From positions 15,500,001-15,564,000 of the forward strand of contig CM059622.1 in assembly GCA_030435675.1 (NCBI GenBank): a stretch of 64,000 bases of DNA, given 5' to 3'. The notes beneath the pieces are model-generated. The model worked only from the letters and a program-made list of their open reading frames with translations, did not search any database and was not told the DNA's origin. The stretch is from Steinernema hermaphroditum (lineage: Eukaryota > Nematoda > Chromadorea > Rhabditida > Steinernematidae). Positions 56,860 through 64,000 of this stretch are shown piece by piece (within the stretch, counting starts at the first letter, position 1; each line of letters begins with the position of its first letter). Made by a program: the position numbers and the translations under genes.

Positions 56860-56957
56860 ATAAGCATCTCCAAAGAGACGCAGTTCCAAAATTTATCTCG
56901 CCACTTCCATTTGAAAGAGCGGATCTAATGTTTACCTCAAACTTGGGTAATTAAACC
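56860..56957 (-). ncRNA. sls-1: SL1 spliced-leader RNA gene A
   Basis: Minus strand. The 22-nt leader (56957-56936) begins GGTTTAATTACCC and ends AAGTTTGAG, identical to the nematode SL1. It is followed by the donor GTAAAC, which pairs with the leader start as in stem-loop I. An Sm site AAATTTTGG is at 56894-56886 and a 3' hairpin GCGTCTC-TTTG-GAGATGC at 56881-56864. The RNA donates its first 22 nt to pre-mRNAs by trans-splicing. The upstream block (GTCGCTCCCCGCACAAGAAC, then CTCCACACC) matches genes B and C and is the likely proximal promoter. Confidence 0.95.
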
Positions 56958-57148
56958 GACGACGATGTGGTGTGGAGGTTCTTGTGCGGGGAGCGACTGT
57001 CTCGCTGTAGCACTGTGAGGTGCCTACTCCAGAGAAGCAGAGAAATCTTTCGCACTTTGGACAGTGATCGCTTTCACGTGTACACGCATAAATGTTTCTA
57101 CACGACACCCCGAAGTCTTATCTTACACTCACACAGCTTCAAAGTCTT

Positions 57149-57246
57149 ATAAGCATCTCCGAAGAGACGCAGTTCCAAAATTTCTCTCGCCACTTCCATT
57201 TGAAAGAGCGGATCTAATGTTTACCTCAAACTTGGGTAATTAAACC
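57149..57246 (-). ncRNA. sls-1: SL1 spliced-leader RNA gene B
   Basis: Minus strand, leader 57246-57225 identical to SL1, donor GTAAAC, Sm site AAATTTTGG (57183-57175), 3' hairpin GCGTCTCTTCGGAGATGC (57170-57153). Its upstream sequence is more diverged than those of A and C but keeps the CACAAGA-CCTCCACAC block. It is transcribed divergently from gene C, forming a 415-bp palindrome with it (57146-57560). Confidence 0.95.
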
Positions 57247-57459
57247 GGCGATGGTGCCGTGTGGAGGCTCTTGTGTGGTGAGCGACCATTCCGCTGCAGT
57301 GACGCGAGCTCTGCGGCTCCCTCTATGTGTACACGTGAAAGCGACGCGATCACTCTCCGCAGCGCGAGAGATTTCTCTGTTTCTCTGGAGTAGGCACCTC
57401 ACAGTGCTACAGCGAGACGGTCGCTCCCCGCACAAGAACCTCCACACCACATCGTCGTC
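57247..57459. promoter_or_regulatory. Bidirectional promoter between SL1 genes B and C
   Basis: 213 bp between divergent leaders. Both sides carry GGTCGCTC...CACAAGA.CCTCCACAC about 10-42 nt upstream of the leader (57418-57450 for C, mirrored at about 57256-57288 for B), the position expected for a snRNA-type proximal element. The middle is unique, with CACGTG at about 57337. Confidence 0.65.
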
Positions 57460-57557
57460 GGTTTAATTACCCAAGTTTGAGGTAAACATTAGATCCGCTC
57501 TTTCAAATGGAAGTGGCGAGATAAATTTTGGAACTGCGTCTCTTCGGAGATGCTTAT
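57460..57557 (+). ncRNA. sls-1: SL1 spliced-leader RNA gene C
   Basis: Plus strand, leader 57460-57481 identical to SL1, donor GTAAAC at 57482, Sm site AAATTTTGG (57523-57531), 3' hairpin GCGTCTCTTCGGAGATGC (57536-57553). Gene A and its upstream about 150 bp match gene C and its promoter closely, so A is a near-copy of C. Confidence 0.96.
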
Positions 57558-57779
57558 AAGCTTCGAAAACTATCGAAAGAGTTGACTCTTTTCGAAATGG
57601 CTGTTTTCTGAGGGCTCAATTTCTCGTTTCCGCCATTTGTGGACTAGGTATTACATGGTTTCTTTAGTCGACAGTGTCTGGACATTGCTCTGGATACATC
57701 TGCAAGCTTCACGTCATAACTCGAGAGGCGCCGAATCCAGTGCGAACACACATCGGATTAGACGATGCGATAGTTCTCA

Positions 57780-58310
57780 TATATGAAAACCTCTTGTATA
57801 TTTACACGATTTATCTTCCCGAATCAACGGCTTACGCCGTGCAGGACGTCTCATATATGCACAAAGAAGAACATAGTCACACCGTGGTCGCTGATTTTCT
57901 TCTGATTTCGGTGGAGCAAACGAATCCGAATAGAATGCAGCGCTCCCATTAGTTTGCGCGGGCATCGAAGTCGTGAAGAGCTGATTCCGGAAGTGGAATA
58001 GCGGTGGAGTAGAGCCAACGGAGCGGAGAGTCATCTTCGGTTCGGCTGGCGGCGCGGACTTCGGAGTTGCAACGCTTCTTCGGCTTCTCTGGCGGCGCGG
58101 GTAGAGTCGGGCGGTCGTGACGGGCTTTTTGGCGAGACGGTGGAACTACGGCTCCCTGGTGTTCCAGGCCTTCTGGGAGCCGGGGCGATCATTGCGCCAA
58201 CAACGACGGCCGAGAATGACCGCTCACTCAACTCATTCGGCTCAGACAGCCTCAGAGAGAGCGAGAGCGAGTGGACGACCCGACCGATCGCTGGGGGCAC
58301 AAATGAAAGA
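57780..58310 (-). repeat. Interspersed repeat copy 2
   Basis: Minus-strand counterpart of 41413-41890 (shared AGCGATCGGTCGGGTC, ATGATCGCCCCG and others). More complete here, which suggests the copy inside the foldback element was captured or inserted there. No conserved ORF. Confidence 0.75.
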
Positions 58311-58420
58311 CTCTTGTATATTACCTGCTTCAATTCAACATAATGCAACTTGGGTCCTACAACTGTAGTTGTGACGAATTTGAATGTGTTTGGGAGCTGG
58401 ACCTACTTGACCTCCACCAT

Positions 58421-58500
58421 GTTACGTCTTGTCGTAACAATAGTTTGAGGGAGCTAGGAGCTCTACCTGGTGGGAGACCTCAAACTTGGGTAATTAAACC
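58421..58500 (-). pseudogene. SL1 leader fused to a different body (locus D)
   Basis: Minus strand: 58500-58479 is the exact 22-nt SL1 leader, but it continues GTCTCCCACCAGGTAGAGCT instead of GTAAAC. The body is the double-hairpin repeat seen at 56647-56711. I see no Sm site of the AATTTTGG type, and the upstream flank lacks the promoter block shared by genes A-C. Probably a chimera or pseudogene; a divergent SL RNA class is the alternative. Confidence 0.6.
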
Positions 58501-58859
58501 TTTATGTACAAATAACACGTAACAAATAAAGGCGCGAACACGTAAGCACATGAACGCGCTAGTCAACACAAACATAAGGCTGGCGCGATATGAGTGGAAG
58601 AGACAGAGAGCGGTCGCTAGCCTAGACAGCATAGACAACACGCAGACAAGTACGGTGACCAATCGCGGTGAGACGCAGACGAACATTGAACAAGAGAATC
58701 AATGCGTGTGGTCAGCACGCAACACACCAGTTTTGAAGTTTATGTGCATAAAAATAAAGCTCCGTTATTGTATCCTCTTGCATGTTCATTGAAACAAGCT
58801 TATACGGCGTCTTTCTTTCGTAGTACCGCTAGGGGAACTAGCGTCTTTATGGATCCCAT

Positions 58860-58932
58860 GGCCTCGTGGCGCAATGGATAACGCGTCGGTCTACGGAACC
58901 GAAGATTGCAGGTTCGAATCCTGCCGAGGTCG
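58860..58932 (+). tRNA. tRNA-Arg (ACG)
   Basis: Acceptor GGCCTCG pairs with CGAGGTC, anticodon loop CTACGGA (ACG), T-loop GGTTCGAATCC, discriminator G. Intact version of the copy at 8771. Confidence 0.97.
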
Positions 58933-58939
58933 AAATTTT

Positions 58940-59590
58940 TCCAATTCTTATGTTTTTCCCGAAAGGGTGCAGTTTTTCAAATGGATAGAGAGACGAACAG
59001 CTACAAGCGGAGATCAGTCTGTAATGCTGTACACCCATATGAATGTCTGCATGACTACAAAAGGTGCAGACAGTCTAGTAGACCTAGTAGTGGCGGACCA
59101 CGCGACAGACAGTTTGTCTAAACGTTCCGTCCGACGACTTCCCTATTCCCCTCCGCCCCTTTCCACTGTATTTGATAAAACTTCTTTAATTACATTTTTC
59201 ATCGAAAACAGTACGTACAACAAAATCAACACATGCTCACAATCACAAAATAATAAAGATTAGAGGGGAGGAGCCTCGAGAGGAAACGAAGTGTGGAGAC
59301 ATGCGGGCCACGAGCGGCTCCTCACCTGCGAGTATCAAGAGGTGTTTCGGTGGCAACATGCAGCCCAAGGAGTAGGGAGCAACCGGGCGATTGAGAAGAA
59401 CAGATAAATTAATTTGAGCGCGAAAGGAAGAATCAATCGCTGAATTAAATATAAATATCACAATAGTACCTGTAATGGAGAGGACAATCGGGCCAACAAT
59501 CGAGTGGTGTGAATGAGAGGGGATTAATAATAGCAAAGAGAGACGTAACAACCGAAAATACATTAATCGCCTAAAGGTATCTTCTAGTGG
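58940..59590. other. Downstream flank of the BAF250-type gene
   Basis: No supported gene; AT-rich stretches at 59.4-59.58 kb are the probable 3' UTR of the minus-strand gene ending at 59595. Confidence 0.5.
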
Positions 59591-59594
59591 GAGA

Positions 59595-62450
59595 CTACGC
59601 GACAGCGGCCATCGAGTTCTTCGTCGTCGCGGTGTGGTCGACTTCTATGGAACCGTTGAGCTTCTTGCCGTTCGTTCCGTTCTCGAGACGGCGTCGCTTC
59701 TTGCAGTCGCCATTACTCCCGTTCTCCATGACCACGGGCGTGGCGGGGCGCTTCTTCACCTTTGGCGCTCGGAAGAGACTGTCGTCCGACGGTACTGGCG
59801 ATCCTTCGGACACGGGAGTACCGTTCGTCAGCTTCTCTTCCGGCTTGGGCGATTCGGCTGTCTTCTGTTCCGGGGATGATGTGCTAGCCGCGGAGGAAGC
59901 ATCATCGTTGGTGGCCGTGGTCGCCGCGGTGGGCGAGGAATCATCTGCCTGTTCCTCTTCTTTGGGCTTCTCGGCCTCTTCCTTCTGTTGTAGGTCAACG
60001 GCCGTCTCCTCTTCGGCACGAGGCACCTCGTAAAGTGTCTCTACAATCATCTGAGCCACTCGGGAGTCCATCTGAAGAATAGTAAATCAGTAAAAGCTTT
60101 GATGATGCGACGATCTTACCAGCTGGGACATGGAGAGAGCGAGAAGACGTTGCTGTTGCTTGATGAAGAGTTTTCGACACTCCTCGACACGACAGAAGTT
60201 GTGAAGAAGAGTGGCAGCACGGCGAAGCATGCCCACCGATGTTCCCATCAGCTCAGGACTGTCACGTAGGGCCGTCATTCCCTGCTGAGTGACCACGGAG
60301 TGCATGGCCGTATCGGTGAATTCCAGGAAGTACACGATGTGAGCGAGCGCCGGAGTGTGCAGGCATGTGAAGTAGACGGCTTCGTCGGAGATGTTGCAAA
60401 TGGCGTTCAGAATGACGAGAGAGAATTCTCGGTAGTGAACATCTTCTGACATGGCCAGCCAGCTGGCCAGTCTTTCCAGGAACGCTTCAAACCTGTTCCA
60501 AGGTCCGGTGGCAACGAGCAGGTCGACGTTTGCTTCGATTACGGACATCTTGCAGAGAATCTCAAGAGCATAAGCCCTAAAAAGTTTGCGTTGAAACGAT
60601 ATTTCTCATGGATATATACCTTGGAGGCAACACGCCTGGTAGGACAAGCGGGTCCTTCGCGGTAATGCTCTGCGTCACCGTCCAATGAATCAGTCCATCG
60701 AAGATGGGCCAGGATACTTCGCTGTCGTGCTCAGCCAATTTGAGCTAAAGATGCATAGCGATGAAATCTAGCATTGAAGAGTTGAGCTACCTGTACACTG
60801 AGATGGCAAAGAATTACGAATGCGTCGTCGCGGAGTTGATTCGCCAAGTCATCCATGATCTTGTTCGCGTCGTCTTCGAAGTCGACACACTTGGAAATGA
60901 CACCAGAGCCATTAGTCGCTTGACCATTGGACGAGTCCAGCTGTTCGTCTTCCGACTCCTTCAGCTTTGCATAAGCGGCTTCGGCACGTTCTCGACGTTT
61001 CGTGGCGAATGACACTTCGTCGCAGCGGAGCTTCAAGAAACGGCCGAGGAGGTAAAGGAGGCAGGCGTGCCGTGCCATCGCGCCATCGTTGCCCGGGAGG
61101 AAAGAGTAGCCACGCAGAATATTCGAGAAAGCCAGACACCGGTTAACCTGCTTCTGAAGTGCTTCGAACTTGGTGGTCAGTCCTGTGGCCTTGACAGAGA
61201 CGTGCTCGGTCCACTCAGCAGGCTTGATGTTCTGTAGAGCTGGTTCTTCAACGGACTCTTCAACTGGCTCCTTCTTGACTTCAATATCAGGTTTCTGATC
61301 GACTGGAGCGGCTTCTTTCTTCACACCGGGTACTATAGGCTCCTTCATCAAACAGCACTCGAGCTTGTAAGCTTTCTCCAACTTCTCCGCGAGACGTGCG
61401 CCTAGGCCAGCATCGAGAATGTTGTCCTTCGCACTGTCTCTGCCCTCGTTTTCCTTGTCGTTGGGCTCAGATCCAGCTGGGCGATAGCGGCGAAGCTCGA
61501 GCGGCAAATCGACCTTTTTCTTCTCAACACGAACTCCACGTCCGAACCGTGACACTTTGTTGAAATCGGATGAGTTGCGCGAGTTGACGAGCTGCTTCAT
61601 GCCCGTTTTCTCGTCTTCGGTTGACCAGAAACCGTCATCGTCAATGGTAGGAATTGCTGCGAACGGCGACTTCGCATCCTTCTGGAATATTCTCAATTAG
61701 AGGGTCACAAGCGGTGGAAATATACCTTGAAAACTTCAGGAAATAGGAGGGTTACGGAAGCACGCAAGTGCTCAACGATCAAATTGAGCAGATCGGGCTG
61801 TTGATGGATCGAGAAAGCACCAATCGCTCCAGGATTCGAATCGTCGTAGAGAATGACGTTCAGAGCGTTCACTGCCCAAACAACTTCTGTGTCCAGAGCG
61901 CTGCGAAGGGCCATCATGACGCGCTTAGGAACTGCTCCACACAAATCCTTCGACAGCACCTTAAACGAAAAGAATAAAAACCGTCGTGATCACTAAATTT
62001 TACCTTTCTGCGACGTCTAAGCAGCGGCTGCGTGGCTTCGATGGTTCCAGGAGGAAACAACGACTGCTGCTGGGACTGTTGCTGCTGAGCAGAGCTCGCC
62101 GACATCAGCGCCGCTGTGGTGGCCGGAGCATGGTGGTGCGAGGCGGGCGTCGGCATCGCCGGATTCTGGCTCCGCGACGACATCATCGACGGCGTCGGGG
62201 TGGGCTGCGGAACGGCGCCTTGAGGAGGTCCTGGCTGAGGTGGCTGCGCTCCATACTGCAAATAGAACGATGGCTGAAGAGATGGGCCTGGATGCGGGAT
62301 CATTGCTTGGGGTGGCATCATGAAGATGTATTGGGGATGCTGCCATGGCTGGGGAGAGACGCCGCGCATGGGTTGCTGGAAGTGGAATACCGGACTTGGG
62401 ACTGAGACCAGGCCCCGGGGCTCCTGCTTGCTCTTCTTGCGAGGTTTCAT
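59595..62450 (-). CDS. ARID1/BAF250-type SWI/SNF subunit, BAF250_C part, no ARID domain
   Basis: ARID1 proteins (LET-526 in worms) anchor the BAF chromatin-remodelling complex; the C-terminal BAF250_C repeats bind the core. Exons on the minus strand: 62450-62004, 61959-61726, 61681-60791, 60744-60620, 60576-60120, 60071-59595; 2631 nt, 876 aa. Pro/Gln-rich start (MKPRKKSKQEPRG), then LLRRRRKVLSKD and RVMMALRSALDTEVVWAVNA, LNVILYDD, an acidic/basic linker, LRGYSFLPGNDGAMARHACL, SWPIFDGLIHWTV and VDLLVATGPWNR, in the order of human ARID1A. The last exon is acidic with basic nuclear-signal-like runs (KVKKRP, CKKRRR). A TGA in frame just before the ATG at 62450 suggests a start here, but the Pro/Gln exons at 62.8-63.8 kb may be spliced on, for example at CAG|GAG near 62424. 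No ARID domain is encoded in either part. Confidence 0.9.
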
Positions 62451-62819
62451 GTTTCAGCGAAAATCAGAAACACAACGTCGGCAATCGTTTCTGGCAGCGC
62501 GCGGCAGTCTGCGACGGTAGTCTGTCTGCAGCAGACCAATCTCATCGCCTCAGGACCGAGACTCAAATCTGTCTGCTTTTTGTCTATTTGCAGTTCTCAC
62601 ACTTCTGCTCTATTTTTCTGCGATAGATGTCTATTTTTAGGCTGGTGATGTCTAGTCTCTTTATGGATAGGATTTCTGGGGAATTTGCTGAACTTTTCGA
62701 TGAAATTCAAGAGCTTTTCGACGGAAAATCGTTGACTATTTTCAGTGGGCATGAAGGCATAGGGGCCAGGATAGCGCGATTCCGTACTTTTCCACTAACA
62801 AAATGGTAAAACAGCTCAC

Positions 62820-63758
62820 CCTCTGTCGCATCTGCGCTGCAGCTCCACTTCCCGGCGAAGGAGCTCCTGGCGGAACGCCCGGCTGTCCAAGATGGTAAGG
62901 TGGGAAGGGGGCACGCCGCTGCTGACTGTATCCTTGAGGTGGCTGCATCTGCTGCTGTGGGGGGACCTGCGGTTGTCCGGGATACCTCGGCTGCTGTTGC
63001 CACATCGGCGGCGGATGAGTGCCGGGAGGATACATGCCGGGTGGATAGGCGCCCGACGTGGAAGCTCCGTCGGCGGCCATCGGATAAGTGGGCCGAGGCG
63101 GAGGAGGGCGCGGAGATCCGTACGACGTTGATGGAGCCGCACCGGGATAGTACCCTTGTGGGGGAGGCTGTTGCTGTTGCTGGGTGATGGACACCGGTGG
63201 CGTCGGGGCGACGGCTGGACGGCTTTGCGGGCGATTCGCGGCGTCTTCGCCCGGCGCCGACATCTGACTAGAACTGTCCGGAGTGCCGGCGGCGGGGCCC
63301 GTGCTCGGCGCGCGACTGTTCACTTGGCTTCCGCCGGCCACGTCCACCTGCAGCGTATTCGACGGGTGCTGCTGCGCGGGAGGCTGCTGGGGCATCGGCT
63401 GCATGTGCGGATGTTGCTGATAGTATCGCTGCTGCTCCTCGTACGACTGCGGTGGCGGCATCCGGGGCGCTCCATAGGGATAACCCTGCGGCGGCGCTCC
63501 TTGTGGCCATCCGTGAGGCTGCTGCTGCTGCTGCGGATAGTAGTAGGCGGCGTTCGGGTCGGCTCCTGGCGGTGGTGGTCCGGGATGATAGCCGGCAGGC
63601 GGTGGGCCTTGTCCTAAACAGGCTAGTATTATTCACCGCGGTCGCCATCGTCTAGACGATCTTGCTGATGGAGAAGAAGAAGATAAAAAGTGAATATTGA
63701 TGAGGACCCCTTGAAACTTACCGTGATAGCGCACAGCCAGCCGCAAATGGCTGATCAT
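62820..63758 (-). CDS. Pro/Gln-rich N-terminal exons, probably the start of the BAF250-type gene
   Basis: Exon 63758-63722 (MISHLRLAVRYHG) joins exon 63613-62820 in phase 1; the latter ends in a good donor (AGG|GTGAGC) in phase 0. It encodes 277 codons of low-complexity PQG-rich sequence (Y(P)QQQQQPHGWPQG, PPPMWQQQPRYPG), like the N-terminal half of ARID1/Osa. The next exon in phase 0 is most simply the 62.45 kb exon, via a weak acceptor about 370 bp further on, so this may be one gene. Alternatively it is a separate short transcript. A (CGT)n-type run lies at about 63878-63902 in the presumed 5' UTR. Confidence 0.65.
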
Positions 63759-63877
63759 TTTGTGAGGCGCGCGACAGCGTTCCAGCAAAGGTCGGAACGA
63801 ATAAACGCGCTAATGAATGCGCGCGCGCCGTTTGTGTAACTTTTCAGCATCAGTTCGGGGCGCGACAAAAAAGCGAC

Positions 63878-63902
63878 GATTCGTCGTCGTCGTCGTCGTC
63901 CG
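63878..63902. repeat. Short CGT/ACG triplet repeat
   Basis: About seven CGT units (CGTCGTCGTCGTCGTC), upstream of the start at 63758 in the probable 5' UTR or promoter of the minus-strand gene. Confidence 0.85.
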
Positions 63903-64000
63903 TCGCTGTCGACGTAGAAGACGACGATGGTGAGCCAAAAAAGTGGGTAGACCCGGGTAGAGGAGCGCGACTCGTCGTACTCCTTCTCCTCCTTCTTCAC

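Noticed and set aside
56967..57450. Paired ORFs beginning MVWRFLCGER on both strands
   Set aside because: They are translations of the mirrored SL1 promoters; several end in LITQV, which is just the SL1 leader read in antisense.
56700..58500. 5S rRNA gene linked to the SL1 genes, as in C. elegans
   Set aside because: I looked for 5S-like internal control sequence on both strands of this interval and saw none.
62017..63655. Long plus- and minus-strand ORFs rich in Arg or Ala opposite the BAF250-type exons
   Set aside because: GC-rich Pro/Gln coding DNA stays open in other frames; only the frame giving PPQ/QQQ and the BAF250_C motifs has matching splice sites.

Overview
The window is nuclear DNA from a nematode, almost certainly a chromadorean. 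The decisive evidence is three spliced-leader RNA genes (56.86-57.56 kb). They carry the exact 22-nt SL1 leader, followed by a GT donor, an Sm site and a 3' hairpin. A FLP-27-type RFamide neuropeptide precursor, a nematode-style SKP1-like gene and very short introns (41-47 bp is typical) agree with this. I cannot name the species.

Layout. 0-3.2 kb, minus strand: the first exons of DCAF11/WDR-23 (running off the left edge), a broken inverted copy of its first exon, tRNA-Glu and tRNA-Asn, and the last two exons of an unidentified protein ending in a PDZ ligand. 5.2-5.5 kb: a 61-bp minisatellite. 6.6-7.9 kb: a short CASC3/Barentsz gene. 8.1-9.9 kb: four tRNAs and a doubtful small gene. 10-21 kb: no convincing gene, but a deleted mariner-like element, tRNA-derived SINEs and tandem duplications. 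21.3-39.5 kb: a complete 12-exon MAST kinase (1617 aa by my splicing). 39.9-40.3 kb: a SKP1-like gene. 40.9-42.2 kb: a foldback transposon whose inverted ends are 15-bp tandem repeats. 42.4-44.3 kb: a GT31 glycosyltransferase. 47.4-47.7 kb: the FLP-27-like precursor. 49.4-52.1 kb: the N-terminal part only of a VPS13D-like gene. 52.3-56.2 kb: complete SMC5. 56.4-58.9 kb: tRNA-Glu, the SL1 RNA cluster, SL-related hairpin repeats, an interspersed repeat and tRNA-Arg. 59.6-63.8 kb: an ARID1/BAF250-type gene (one or two units) with no ARID domain.

The protein genes were rebuilt exon by exon from splice signals and family similarity. Each complete reconstruction has a length divisible by three. The genes are unrelated housekeeping, signalling and chromatin functions, not a pathway. 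What links them is expression: several start codons lie just downstream of a 3' splice site with no visible 5' exon, as expected for SL trans-splicing, and the SL1 donor genes are in the same window. The most notable points are the SL1 cluster and its chimeric fourth leader, four non-GT splice donors (three GC-AG, one apparent GA-AG), the truncated VPS13D, the ARID-less BAF250 gene and the foldback transposon. All family assignments come from memory of the families; no database search was run.
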